From contig CALKFF010000011.1 of assembly GCA_938084585.1 (NCBI GenBank), forward strand, positions 1 to 64,000: a stretch of 64,000 bases of DNA. Reading direction: 5' to 3'. The position numbers and the translations under genes were made by a program. Under the pieces are notes generated by a model. The model ran no database searches and was not told the DNA's origin. It saw only the letters and a list, made by a program, of their open reading frames with translations. The stretch is from an uncultured Flavobacteriales bacterium. Its GTDB lineage: Bacteria; Bacteroidota; Bacteroidia; Flavobacteriales_D; Sanyastnellaceae. The first letter of the stretch is position 1, and each line of letters begins with the position of its first letter. Shown piece by piece: positions 9,887 to 19,180 of this stretch.

Positions 9887-10077
9887 ACCATGGCCTGCTT
9901 GCTGTGGGATTCAGGCACCCAAATCTCCACGGGGCGTGTGGCGAAGCACATGCCGACGTAGCTGGAATCTTGCTTGTTCATCAACACGGCCGGGATGCCT
10001 TCTGCTTCAAGACCGCCTTGAATCACCGGCGCCATGTTGGCGTCGTGGCAGTGCATGGCAAGCACCCATCCCTTCAT
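9862..10077 (-). CDS. DUF2007-like putative signal-transducing protein
   Basis: 71 aa; MALxxxxDxxxAxVIQGGLEAEGIPAVLMNKQDSSY pattern; overlaps neighbouring genes in the operon. Confidence 0.6.
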   Translation of the reverse strand: MKGWVLAMHCHDANMAPVIQGGLEAEGIPAVLMNKQDSSYVGMCFATRPVEIWVPESHSKQAMVWLQNLQS

Positions 10078-12092
10078 GCAGCAGGGTCTTCCGCAGGCCC
10101 CGCTTCCGGGGCGTCGGCCTCTGGCGCAACGTCAGGGGCAGCCTCCCCGGCAGCCTCCGCGACGGGGGCCGCGAGCTGCTTGTCTGTTCCGAAGGGACGC
10201 GCACCCAAGATGCGCTCCACGTCTTCCCGGAAGATGACCTCGTTTTGGAGCAAGGAATCCGCGAGCGCCTCCAACTTGTCGCGGTGGCTTGACAAGATTT
10301 CTTTGGCCCGGTCGTAGGCCCGTTCAATCACAGCGCTTACTTCTTCGTCGATGATGCGGGCGGTTTCCTCGCTGTACGGTTTGGTGAAGCTGTTCTCGCC
10401 GCGGCTGTCGTAATAGCTGCGGTTGCCCACACGCTCGTTCAAGCCGTAGACGCTCACCATGGCGTACGCCTGCTTCGTCACCTTCTCCAGGTCGCTGAGC
10501 GCCCCTGTGGAGATTTTGCCAAACATGATCTCCTCGGCGGCACGTCCGCCCAGGGTGGCGCACATTTCGTCGAGCATTTGCTCGGTGGTGGTGATGGCGC
10601 GCTCCTCGGGGAGGTACCACGCGGCACCCAGACTTTGGCCCCGTGGCACGATGCTCACCTTCACCAGCGGCGAGGCAAACTCGACCAACCAGCTGACCAC
10701 GGCGTGCCCGGCCTCGTGGAAGGCGATGGTGTTCTTCTCGTCTTCGCTGATGATCTTGGACTTCTTCTCCAGACCTCCCACAATGCGGTCGACCGCATCC
10801 AAGAAATCTTGGTGGGTCACCAACTTCCGGTCTTTGCGGGCGGCGAACAGGGCCGCCTCGTTGCAGACGTTGGCGATGTCCGCCCCGCTGAAGCCTGGCG
10901 TTTGCTTGGACAAGAACTCGATGTCCACCGACGTGTCCGTCTTGATCGGGCGAAGGTGCACCTCGAAGATGGATTTGCGCTCCACCACGTCGGGCATGTC
11001 GACGTAGATCTGGCGGTCGAAACGCCCGGCACGCATCAACGCGCTGTCCAGGATGTCCGCACGGTTGGTCGCCGCAATGATGATGACCCCACTGTTGGTG
11101 CCAAATCCGTCCATCTCTGTCAAGAGCTGGTTCAGGGTGTTTTCGCGCTCGTCGTTGGACCCGAAGCTTGCGTTCTTTCCGCGGGCCCGTCCAATTGCGT
11201 CAATCTCGTCGATGAAGATGATGGCCGGGGACTTCTCCTTCGCTTGCTTGAACAAGTCGCGGACGCGGGACGCCCCCACCCCGACGAACATCTCCACGAA
11301 ATCCGAGCCGCTCAGGCTGAAGAACGGCACTTGGGCCTCGCCGGCCACGGCCTTCGCCAACAACGTCTTGCCCGTGCCCGGAGGGCCCACAAGCAACGCG
11401 CCTTTCGGAATCTTGGCCCCGAGCTCGGTGTACTTGCCGGGCTTCTTCAGAAAGTCCACGATTTCGTGCAGCTCCTCCTTGGCGCCGTCCACCCCCGCCA
11501 CGTCCTTGAACGTCACGTTGGTGCCCTCGCCGTTTTCAAAGACCTGGGCCTTGGACTTGCCGATGTTGAAGATTTGTCCGCCACCCGCGGGCCCGCCGCC
11601 CAGCCTACGCATCAGGAACATCCACACCACGACCATCAAGCCGAGGAAAATGACCCAAGAGAGGATTTGGCCGCCCCATTCGTTGGGGGGCTCGTAACGC
11701 AGGTCAAAGCCTTGGCTTTCCTGCAGTTCCTTCAATTCAGTTTGGTACGCCTCCCCCTTCGGAATGTTCATGCTCGCGTCCGCGCCAGCGTACAGCGCCT
11801 GCAGCAGCTGAGGGTCGGACTTGCCGCCGGTCAAACTGTCTCGGACCGCTTCTGTGAAATAGAGGTTGGCGCGTGCGCCGTCGTGGCTGACACGCGTGAT
11901 TTGGCCTTTCTCCGCCATTTCCTTGAAATCGGGCCATTGCACCTGGCGCTGCGTGGAGGAATCCCCCACCATCACCATCGTGAGCAAGAACATGGCAACA
12001 ATGGCATACACCCAGTAGAAATTCATCTGGCGGCCAGGCTTGTTGCCTTGCTTCTTACCCTTGCCAGAAGGGGTTGTGTTCTTGTTGTCCAT
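10074..12092 (-). CDS. ftsH: ATP-dependent zinc metalloprotease FtsH
   Basis: Walker A GPPGTGKTLLAKA, SRH region, HEAGH zinc site; start MDNKNTTPSGKGKKQ at 12092. Confidence 0.97.
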   Translation of the reverse strand: MDNKNTTPSGKGKKQGNKPGRQMNFYWVYAIVAMFLLTMVMVGDSSTQRQVQWPDFKEMAEKGQITRVSHDGARANLYFTEAVRDSLTGGKSDPQLLQALYAGADASMNIPKGEAYQTELKELQESQGFDLRYEPPNEWGGQILSWVIFLGLMVVVWMFLMRRLGGGPAGGGQIFNIGKSKAQVFENGEGTNVTFKDVAGVDGAKEELHEIVDFLKKPGKYTELGAKIPKGALLVGPPGTGKTLLAKAVAGEAQVPFFSLSGSDFVEMFVGVGASRVRDLFKQAKEKSPAIIFIDEIDAIGRARGKNASFGSNDERENTLNQLLTEMDGFGTNSGVIIIAATNRADILDSALMRAGRFDRQIYVDMPDVVERKSIFEVHLRPIKTDTSVDIEFLSKQTPGFSGADIANVCNEAALFAARKDRKLVTHQDFLDAVDRIVGGLEKKSKIISEDEKNTIAFHEAGHAVVSWLVEFASPLVKVSIVPRGQSLGAAWYLPEERAITTTEQMLDEMCATLGGRAAEEIMFGKISTGALSDLEKVTKQAYAMVSVYGLNERVGNRSYYDSRGENSFTKPYSEETARIIDEEVSAVIERAYDRAKEILSSHRDKLEALADSLLQNEVIFREDVERILGARPFGTDKQLAAPVAEAAGEAAPDVAPEADAPEAGPAEDPAA

Positions 12093-12094
12093 TG

Positions 12095-12475
12095 TCAATC
12101 CGTTGTGTTGTGGTGCTCGGCAGGCGCATCGCCCCACAGTTCCTCCAGCGCGTAGTGCGACCGGGCTTCGCTGTGGAAGATGTGAACGACCACATCGCTG
12201 TAGTCCAAAATCACCCACTCTCCCCCTCTCAAACCATGAACCCCCCACGGACGTTCATTCAACACCTCACTTGTTGTGCGCTCCACCTCCCTGGCCAGCG
12301 CCTCCACCTGCGTTCTGCTTGTGGCCGACGCCACCACAAACGTGGAGGCAATGGCGTGGGTCAGGGGACGCAAATCCAAGGAAACAATGTCTTGGGCCTT
12401 GAGCGAGTCGAGGCCTTGAACCACACATTGGGTCAAGGCTTCGGTGGGAGGAGGTGCAGTTGATTTCATGCGCAA
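12095..12475 (-). CDS. rsfS: Ribosome silencing factor
   Basis: 126 aa; VQGLDSLKAQDIVSLDLR...ASATSRTQVEALA...GEWVILDYSDVVVHIFHSEAR. Confidence 0.92.
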   Translation of the reverse strand: MRMKSTAPPPTEALTQCVVQGLDSLKAQDIVSLDLRPLTHAIASTFVVASATSRTQVEALAREVERTTSEVLNERPWGVHGLRGGEWVILDYSDVVVHIFHSEARSHYALEELWGDAPAEHHNTTD

Positions 12476-12485
12476 GCAAGCCTGT

Positions 12486-12493
12486 CAAAGGTA
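12486..12493 (-). promoter_or_regulatory. Bacteroidota -7 box (TACCTTTG) for rsfS-ftsH operon
   Basis: TAnnTTTG match on the minus strand just upstream of rsfS. Confidence 0.6.
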
Positions 12494-12494
12494 C

Positions 12495-12502
12495 TACTTT
12501 TG
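12495..12502 (+). promoter_or_regulatory. Bacteroidota -7 box (TACTTTTG) for birA
   Basis: TAnnTTTG match on the plus strand upstream of birA, one base from the divergent rsfS box. Confidence 0.6.
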
Positions 12503-12546
12503 AGGAGCTTCCCTTGGCCAACGAAAGCCAAAAGCCCTGACCTTCC

Positions 12547-13323
12547 GTGACCTTCACCCACCTTCACCAACCCTCTGTGCCCAGCACCAACGTGTGGGCC
12601 TTGTCTTGGTTGAAGGAACACGGACTGAGCGGTCCCACGCTGTTCACCGCAGACGGCCAAACCGCCGGTCAAGGACAACGCCACAAAACGTGGAGCACCC
12701 ACCAAGGCGAAGACCTCAGCATGAGCCTGGCTTTGCCGGTGCAATCCGGCTGGACGCCCCCCATCTTCAACATGGCCGTGGCCCTGTCCTTCAGGGCTTC
12801 GTTGGAGCGCTTGCGCCCGCCTCATGCCGCCAAGACCAAGGTGCAGATCAAGTGGCCCAACGACATCCTCCTCACGCAAGAAGGATCAAGCCGCAAGTGC
12901 GCAGGCATGTTGGTCGAGAACGTCTGGCGCGGCGCCTCGTGGTCCGCCACCGTTGTGGGCCTGGGGGTGAACGTCAACTCCGAGCGGTTGGCGTCCCCAT
13001 TTCATGCCACGAGCTTGCACGACGCCTGGGGCATCACCCTGCACCCCGCAGATGTGGGTCAACGCTTGACCCGAGACCTCATGGAACAGTTGGCCCATCC
13101 CATGCACCCGACCTCCGTGTTGCGCGGGTTCAAGACCCACTTGTTTGGGCTGGGTGTGGAGCGCCACTTCGACGTGGGCGACCAAACGAGAAAGGGGGTG
13201 CTGTCCGACGTGGACGAGCAGGGGCGCGCGAAATTCACCTGGGCCCAGGGGCGCCAGGACGACTGGCTTCAATCCGGCGACGTGAAGTGGCGCTTCGAGG
13301 ACGCCGGTCAGAACCGAGACTGA
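12547..13323 (+). CDS. birA: Biotin--[acetyl-CoA-carboxylase] ligase (monofunctional)
   Basis: 258 aa; VPSTN, TAGQGQRHKTW, KWPNDIL, VVGLGVNVN motifs; no HTH domain. Confidence 0.9.
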   Translation: MTFTHLHQPSVPSTNVWALSWLKEHGLSGPTLFTADGQTAGQGQRHKTWSTHQGEDLSMSLALPVQSGWTPPIFNMAVALSFRASLERLRPPHAAKTKVQIKWPNDILLTQEGSSRKCAGMLVENVWRGASWSATVVGLGVNVNSERLASPFHATSLHDAWGITLHPADVGQRLTRDLMEQLAHPMHPTSVLRGFKTHLFGLGVERHFDVGDQTRKGVLSDVDEQGRAKFTWAQGRQDDWLQSGDVKWRFEDAGQNRD

Positions 13324-13715
13324 AGCGCCTCGGCCATCTTGCCAAACAACCCGTTCAAGGCTGGCTCCACCATCATTTTGGTGAAGGGGTTGAGCTCCGC
13401 ATCGCAGCCGACTTTGAAGGTGCACCCGTCGCCGTGGGGGGTCAACACCACGTCCAACGTGAATTTCACGGGCGTGGGCGCCTTGGTCGCCAAGGTGAGA
13501 ACGGTTCCTTCAGTGGCAGAGCCGTCCGAGGTGCGATCCAAGTGGATGCCCACACCGCCGGTGACTTTGAACGAACAGGATTCTCCTTCCCATTGGAAGT
13601 CCGTGACAGGGCCTTCGGAAAGCAAGGCTCCGAAGCCCTCCCACTGCTGGATGTCGCGGGCGACGGTCGCGCAATCGGCGTTCAGCGCCACCAAAGGTGA
13701 TTCAATGCGGGTCAT
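13308..13715 (-). CDS. SRPBCC-like protein
   Basis: About 135 aa (MTRIESPLVALNADCATVARDIQQ...); upstream of birA, coupled to pyrE by ATGA overlap. Confidence 0.65.
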   Translation of the reverse strand: MTRIESPLVALNADCATVARDIQQWEGFGALLSEGPVTDFQWEGESCSFKVTGGVGIHLDRTSDGSATEGTVLTLATKAPTPVKFTLDVVLTPHGDGCTFKVGCDAELNPFTKMMVEPALNGLFGKMAEALQSRF

Positions 13716-14368
13716 GACGGTTGGTTGGAGTCGCTCCAAGCCACTGGGTCCGAAGACCACCCTTGAAGGAGCGTGTTTTGTTCTTGTGTGATGTACCCCT
13801 CGGCCTGCGCCTGGGCCAACATGGTTGGGTAGTCCGTCAGCACCTCAAAGGGACACTTGGCATCTTCAAACCGCGCCACGGCGTCGCCAAATCCGTAGGA
13901 AAAAATGGCCACCAGGCCCTTCACCTCCAGGTCCACTTCGCGCAACGCTTGGACGGCGTTGAGGCTGCTCTTTCCCGTGGAAATCAAATCCTCAATGACC
14001 ACCACGTTCCGCATCACGCTCAAGTCGCCTTCCACCTGTTGGCCGGTGCCGTGGGCCTTGGCCGAGCTTCGAACGTAGCAAAAAGGAAGCCCCATTTCTT
14101 GGGCCACCAACGCGCCAAGGGCGATGCCTCCGGTGGCCACCCCCGCGATGCCGTCTGGCTTGCCGTAGCGGTCCTCAATCAGCTCGCTCGCAAGCTGGCG
14201 CACGAACGTGCGCACGGGGGGGTGAGACAAGATTTTGCGGTTGTCGCAGTAAATCGGTGAAAGACGACCGCTCGCCCACGTGAAGGGGTCGTTGGGTCGC
14301 AGCTGAATCGCTTTGATGCGGAGGAGGAATTCCGCTACCTTTCGGCGCTGGTCGGACGCAGTATCCAT
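13712..14368 (-). CDS. pyrE: Orotate phosphoribosyltransferase
   Basis: 218 aa; GIAGVATGGIALGALVA, PRPP loop VVVIEDLISTGKSS. Confidence 0.95.
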   Translation of the reverse strand: MDTASDQRRKVAEFLLRIKAIQLRPNDPFTWASGRLSPIYCDNRKILSHPPVRTFVRQLASELIEDRYGKPDGIAGVATGGIALGALVAQEMGLPFCYVRSSAKAHGTGQQVEGDLSVMRNVVVIEDLISTGKSSLNAVQALREVDLEVKGLVAIFSYGFGDAVARFEDAKCPFEVLTDYPTMLAQAQAEGYITQEQNTLLQGWSSDPVAWSDSNQPS

Positions 14369-15002
14369 GGGACAAATCTACGATGTATTCATGCTGAACA
14401 GGCGGGTGAAATTTCGCCCGATGTCAGCCCAAAAGACGGCCAACCCGCCGTCTGAAACCAACCCTGGATTGCACCTGGTGGATCCCACGGCGAAGATGCT
14501 TCGCGACCTCCCCACCCTCTTGAAGCAAGGCCCTGAATTGGAGGACATCGCCCTGTTTTGCAGCAACGTGGAATCCACCTGGATGACGTTCTGCGCGGGG
14601 TACACAGAATTGGCGGCGGCCGGCGGCGTGGTGAAAGATCACGGAGGCCGCGTGCTGTGGATTCAGCGAAATGGAAAATGGGACTTGCCCAAAGGCAAGC
14701 TGGAGCCTGGAGAGCGTCTTGAAGAAGCCGCGGTGCGGGAAGTGGAAGAGGAAACGGGCATCACCGACCTCACCATCGTGGGGGAGGCGTTCTGCACGTT
14801 CCACACGTACGAGGCTGGTGGCGTGGTGCATTTGAAAACCACCTTCTGGTACCCCATGACCCACAACGGCGACGCCACCCCAGGTGAACCCCAAGCCATC
14901 GAGGGCATCACCGACGTGACGTGGTTGAAGCCGCCGTTCCCCAAGACCACCCTGGACAACACGTTCTCGAGCATCCAACAGGTGCTGGACACGTTGCTTT
15001 GA
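14367..15002 (+). CDS. NUDIX hydrolase
   Basis: Nudix box GKLEPGERLEEAAVREVEEETGI. Confidence 0.9.
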   Translation: MGQIYDVFMLNRRVKFRPMSAQKTANPPSETNPGLHLVDPTAKMLRDLPTLLKQGPELEDIALFCSNVESTWMTFCAGYTELAAAGGVVKDHGGRVLWIQRNGKWDLPKGKLEPGERLEEAAVREVEEETGITDLTIVGEAFCTFHTYEAGGVVHLKTTFWYPMTHNGDATPGEPQAIEGITDVTWLKPPFPKTTLDNTFSSIQQVLDTLL

Positions 15003-15008
15003 CGTCGA

Positions 15009-16445
15009 TCACGGGCGGCGCGACCCAGACAGCTTTTGCCAGCGGCGCATTGCGGTGAAAAGGCCCTCGGAAGGAAGGGGCGCCTGGTGAGTTTGAATTT
15101 GACCATCCGGTCGCACGACCACAACTTGCGGCACGCCCAAGATGTCCAAACGGTCCCACCACCCCGGGTCGCGGCCCACCCATCGCACTTGTTCACGCAC
15201 GTTGGCGCGCTTCTTCAACGTGGCGTACAACCCTTCTTCGTCGCCGTCCACAGACAAGATCCCCCATGCAACGTCGGGCCCTGCCTCGTTCGTCGCCCAG
15301 TTTCGGAGCAGGACGAGCTCGCGGTCCCCAGCACTGGAACCGTCACGGGTGACAAGCCACACGCTCCAACTGCCGTCTCCGGCCCACGCAGGCTCCAAGT
15401 CTCCATTGGGCAACATCCACCGCATGTCGCCCCACGATTGGGCTGAAGCCAGGTGGGATTGGGTTTGGTCCGACAACCGCCGAATGTCCGCGACCTCACA
15501 TTGGTCGCGCCACCTGATTTCCCACCACGCCTCGGCCCATCGGGACCACGGTTGAGATTGCCCCAACCACATGGCCAAATGCACCTCATCCAAGGACCAA
15601 GACAAGGCCTGACAGAGGCTGTCCACCTCGCCTGTGGCCGCCCAACTGCGCCATGGTGCCCTCCGTTCCTCCAACGGTGTCCACCACGCTTCGTGCTCCA
15701 ACTCCCACGCTGAACACCAGCCTGGGGAAGCCAATTTTTGGGCCCAGGACCTGGGGTCGGAGGTCGCGTGTCCTGCCGAAAACGCGGTGTCTGACGCAGA
15801 GGCCCCGAGCCCCATGCGCCACTCCAAGACCTGAGCGCGCGCGAGGTCGCCCCACAGCGAATGTGGTGCGAAAGACCCGAGTCGATCCGCCTGCCAAGAG
15901 GCGGCGCTGTCCAACGCGCTGCGCAAGGCCGATTGGGCGCGCTCCACCCCTCCACCGACCAGCCCCAACCCCACAAGTTGGTCGAGGTCCAAGGAGTCTT
16001 GGGCCGCTTCCAATTCGCGGGTGAACGACGCCAGCCTGGCGCCAGGATGCCCTTCTGGATACACCAACGGAGCGGGGTTGCCCCGCAACTTCAAGGGCCT
16101 TCTGGAGGGCCAAACCAGGGTCAACGTGTCCCTTCTTCTTGGTTCCGCGTCGTCCACGACAAGGGTCCAGGCCCAGGGCAACGCCTCCAACGTGTAGACC
16201 CCACGGTCTGCCCCGTCCCAGGCACTGAGGCCGGAATCGTCGACCACCAAATCGGCCTCCTGAACCGCATGTTGGGCCACGCCGTCCATCCACGTGCTGA
16301 TGTGAAGGGTGTGTCCCGCGTCATCCATTTGGCACGCAGGTTCTCCAGCCTCGTCCACCCAACGGATGACGACGTCGGTTTGACCCCAGGCGCCCATCAC
16401 GTGCGCTTGGAAGAGCAACCACGCAACCCCCAGGAAACGACGCAT
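15009..16445 (-). CDS. Secreted Trp-rich protein of unknown function; C-terminus weakly thioredoxin-like without CxxC
   Basis: About 478 aa; signal peptide-like MRRFLGVAWLLFQAHVMGAWGQ; about 36 Trp counted by eye; C-terminal LGVPQVVVVRPDGQIQT. Confidence 0.6.
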   Translation of the reverse strand: MRRFLGVAWLLFQAHVMGAWGQTDVVIRWVDEAGEPACQMDDAGHTLHISTWMDGVAQHAVQEADLVVDDSGLSAWDGADRGVYTLEALPWAWTLVVDDAEPRRRDTLTLVWPSRRPLKLRGNPAPLVYPEGHPGARLASFTRELEAAQDSLDLDQLVGLGLVGGGVERAQSALRSALDSAASWQADRLGSFAPHSLWGDLARAQVLEWRMGLGASASDTAFSAGHATSDPRSWAQKLASPGWCSAWELEHEAWWTPLEERRAPWRSWAATGEVDSLCQALSWSLDEVHLAMWLGQSQPWSRWAEAWWEIRWRDQCEVADIRRLSDQTQSHLASAQSWGDMRWMLPNGDLEPAWAGDGSWSVWLVTRDGSSAGDRELVLLRNWATNEAGPDVAWGILSVDGDEEGLYATLKKRANVREQVRWVGRDPGWWDRLDILGVPQVVVVRPDGQIQTHQAPLPSEGLFTAMRRWQKLSGSRRP

Positions 16446-16924
16446 CAACCGGCCGAACTCCATGGGAAACGTGCTGCCAAAGCTTCAGGCACAAATGGCC
16501 GAATGTCTCCGCCGTGACTCAACACTTCCCTGACCACGGTGGAGTGGATCGCCGTGAAGGCAGGGTCGGTCAAGAGGACCACGGTGTCCAAATCGGGGTG
16601 CATTTGGCGGGTCATCTGCGCAATGGTCTTCTCGTAATCGAAGTCGGTGCTGTTGCGGACCCCACGCAGTTGGACCGTGGCCCCCACCTTGTGGCAAAAC
16701 TCGGAGGTCAACCCTGTGTAGGACATGACCTTGACCCTGGGCTGGTCTGTAAACGTTTCCCGCAACATCGCAAGCCGTTCTTCCACAGGGAATGCGCCCT
16801 TTTTGGTGCTGTGCTGGCCCACCGCCACGATGACCTCGTCGAACAAATTGAGCCCGCGGAGCACCACGTTTTCGTGGCCCCGTGTGACGGGGTCAAAGGA
16901 TCCAGGAAATACTGCGCGTCGCAT
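16445..16924 (-). CDS. coaD: Phosphopantetheine adenylyltransferase
   Basis: 159 aa; AVFPGSFDPVTRGHENV, RGVRNSTDFDYE, STVVREVLSHGGDI. Confidence 0.95.
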   Translation of the reverse strand: MRRAVFPGSFDPVTRGHENVVLRGLNLFDEVIVAVGQHSTKKGAFPVEERLAMLRETFTDQPRVKVMSYTGLTSEFCHKVGATVQLRGVRNSTDFDYEKTIAQMTRQMHPDLDTVVLLTDPAFTAIHSTVVREVLSHGGDIRPFVPEALAARFPWSSAG

Positions 16925-17461
16925 TCAATCGAAGGTAAACAAACTGAAATGGACGTGGCCATACTTCCTCGTCAGAACGTGGCCCTCTTCTTGGGAAAGG
17001 TCCACGCGCTCGCCGTGCTCCAGGACAAACCACCCGCCTGAAGCCAAGATGCCTGCCGACCGAACTGCAAAAGGCAGCTCCGTCAACTTGGGCAAATCGT
17101 AGGGCGGGTCCGCGAACACGAAATCAAACTGGGTCAGCGGCTTGGAAAGGAATCCCCACACGTCCGCACACACCGTATGCAAGTCGTCGCTGCCCAACTT
17201 CGAAGCTTGGGTTGTGGCGAAACGGCACCCCTTGGGTGTTTGTTCCACCGCGGTCACGGAGGCCGCGCCACGGCTCAGGAATTCCAAGGACACCATGCCG
17301 GTCCCCGCGAACAAATCCAGGACGTGGGCCCCGTCGAAATCAACCCGTGACGACATCAAGTTGAACAGCCCCTCGCGGCCAAAGTCAGTCGTGGGCCGTC
17401 CCTTGAAGCCCTTCAATTCAGGGACACGTCGTCCGCGCCAGGCGCCTCCAGTGATCCTCAT
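16925..17461 (-). CDS. rsmD: 16S rRNA (guanine966-N2)-methyltransferase RsmD
   Basis: 178 aa from MRITGGAWRGRRV; DLFAGTGMVSLEFLSRGA; FADPPY. Confidence 0.93.
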   Translation of the reverse strand: MRITGGAWRGRRVPELKGFKGRPTTDFGREGLFNLMSSRVDFDGAHVLDLFAGTGMVSLEFLSRGAASVTAVEQTPKGCRFATTQASKLGSDDLHTVCADVWGFLSKPLTQFDFVFADPPYDLPKLTELPFAVRSAGILASGGWFVLEHGERVDLSQEEGHVLTRKYGHVHFSLFTFD

Positions 17462-18195
17462 CCGCGCATCAAGTTCAACACCACGCCCCAACCGCCATCG
17501 GCAGCCTGAGGTTGGGCTTCGTTCAACGTCAAAAACCGGCTCCACCCTTGGGTGCGTTGGGCGTCGCCAGACCAAACCACCAAGGCGTCCTTCACCTCGG
17601 CACCGCTCCGGTGGCACGCATTCACCATCGCGTACAACGCATCTTCTGACGTGCATCCGGCCTGCACATGTTGCTCCCATTGCAACACCTGACCGGCTGC
17701 GGCCGCGGCGTGCATTCCTTGGTCGCCCATGTGAACCCGAAACACCCAAGCATCCTCGGGCTGAGTCTGGGACAGGCGGATGGCCTCGCGGGCCATGACC
17801 GAGGCCATGGACGTGACTTGGGCTTGCGGAAATACCTTCGAAATGTGGTTGGACCACATGGGGTCTCCGGACGTCACCATGTGGCACCGGGTGCCTCCCC
17901 GGTTGAACGCCTCCACCCTGACGCCCTCTTGGGACGTGGGGCCATGCTGCCTGGCATGTGCACCGACCAGCACATCTTGATGCTGGCCATCGTTCAATTC
18001 AGTGGGGACCAATGTCGTGGAAGCGCCCCACTCGGCGCACACCACGTCGCAGCCCGCCCCCACCTGGTTGCGCAGGGCGGTCAGCACTTCGGGCACCATG
18101 TCCGCCCGTGAAATTTCTCGTTGCCTCGCCTGGGACTCGTGCGGCATGGCCCACCTGAGCCATGCGCCATCCCAAAGCAAAGCCAACTTCCCCAT
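17458..18195 (-). CDS. DUF3822-like protein
   Basis: About 245 aa; position beside rsmD/coaD and the DNHFVMAEVRxxx-type tail VHMGDQGMHAAA are typical of the family. Confidence 0.6.
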   Translation of the reverse strand: MGKLALLWDGAWLRWAMPHESQARQREISRADMVPEVLTALRNQVGAGCDVVCAEWGASTTLVPTELNDGQHQDVLVGAHARQHGPTSQEGVRVEAFNRGGTRCHMVTSGDPMWSNHISKVFPQAQVTSMASVMAREAIRLSQTQPEDAWVFRVHMGDQGMHAAAAAGQVLQWEQHVQAGCTSEDALYAMVNACHRSGAEVKDALVVWSGDAQRTQGWSRFLTLNEAQPQAADGGWGVVLNLMRG

Positions 18196-18202
18196 CCGCG
18201 GA

Positions 18203-19093
18203 TCAGTTGCGCCAGTTGCCGTCCCGGTGCGCTTCAGAAAGCGACCCGAACCGCAGGGTGTCTTTTTTGACCTTGTCTCGGCCAAATGGTGAGGGGTCCT
18301 GGACCAGGATGGTGGGCTGCCATACACGACCAACCTCCACCGCACCGGTCTTCATCACAAAGCGCTCGCCCGTGTAGGGGTTGAACGGCAACGAATCGAG
18401 GCTCACCTGGGCCAAACGTTGGGCCTTCCGCACCTCAGGGGCGAAGTTCTCCGCGTAGAAGGTGGTGAACAGGGTGTCCCGGACCTTGTAGGGGCTGGCA
18501 TCCTCCATGATGAGGTCGAGCAAGCCTTGCTCGGTGAGCCCTTCACCTTCCGCCACCTCGGCGATTTGGTCGCGGGTCAACACGTAGCCTTCCTCGCGGC
18601 TTTTGGCCTCGGGCAAGGTGTCGTGGAACGACCCCATGTTGAACTCCACGGGAACCACAGGCTCTTGGACAAATTGGATGAGGCTGTCGAAGGTTTCTGC
18701 GAACGTCCCGTAGACCGAGAGGTGAGACTCTTGCGCGGCACGGATGTCCTTCAAACGCTGAATGGTCGTCGCGTTCACACGCTTTTTCGTGGCTTGGAAA
18801 CTGATCTCCTCGTCCACAGAGTAGAACACCGAGTAGGCCAACCCCACAGCGGACAATCCAGCCACCAAGAGCAGGACGCGGTACATGGTTTGGTTCAAAC
18901 GCTCGAGCACCACCGGCATCGCCAACACCCCGACCAAAATCATGGCCAACGAGGCCAGCAACATGGCCGTGGGCTGGCTCTCCAATTCATCTCCACTCAG
19001 GTACTTGGCGAGGAATCCAAACCCTCCCAGGAACAAGAGGATGCTGATGACGTACTTGTTGATTTCGTTGAAGAACTTGTCCATGTGTTCCAA
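18203..19093 (-). CDS. Hypothetical membrane protein
   Basis: 296 aa; three or so N-terminal TM helices. Confidence 0.6.
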   Translation of the reverse strand: MEHMDKFFNEINKYVISILLFLGGFGFLAKYLSGDELESQPTAMLLASLAMILVGVLAMPVVLERLNQTMYRVLLLVAGLSAVGLAYSVFYSVDEEISFQATKKRVNATTIQRLKDIRAAQESHLSVYGTFAETFDSLIQFVQEPVVPVEFNMGSFHDTLPEAKSREEGYVLTRDQIAEVAEGEGLTEQGLLDLIMEDASPYKVRDTLFTTFYAENFAPEVRKAQRLAQVSLDSLPFNPYTGERFVMKTGAVEVGRVWQPTILVQDPSPFGRDKVKKDTLRFGSLSEAHRDGNWRN

Positions 19094-19180
19094 TTAAGGC
19101 GAATCGTGGTTGGCGTCGCCAAAACTACAACACGCACCGCACCCTGCAACCCTTCCACACCTACCTTCGTCTGCCGAGCC

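Noticed and set aside
17462-17887. N-terminal extension of the rsmD ORF
   Set aside because: Overlaps DUF3822 coding sequence on the same strand; RsmD starts at MRITGGAWRGRRV
18419-19180. N-terminal extension of the helicase ORF
   Set aside because: Antisense to the hypothetical membrane protein; helicase starts at MPHDSTRPLDTRR
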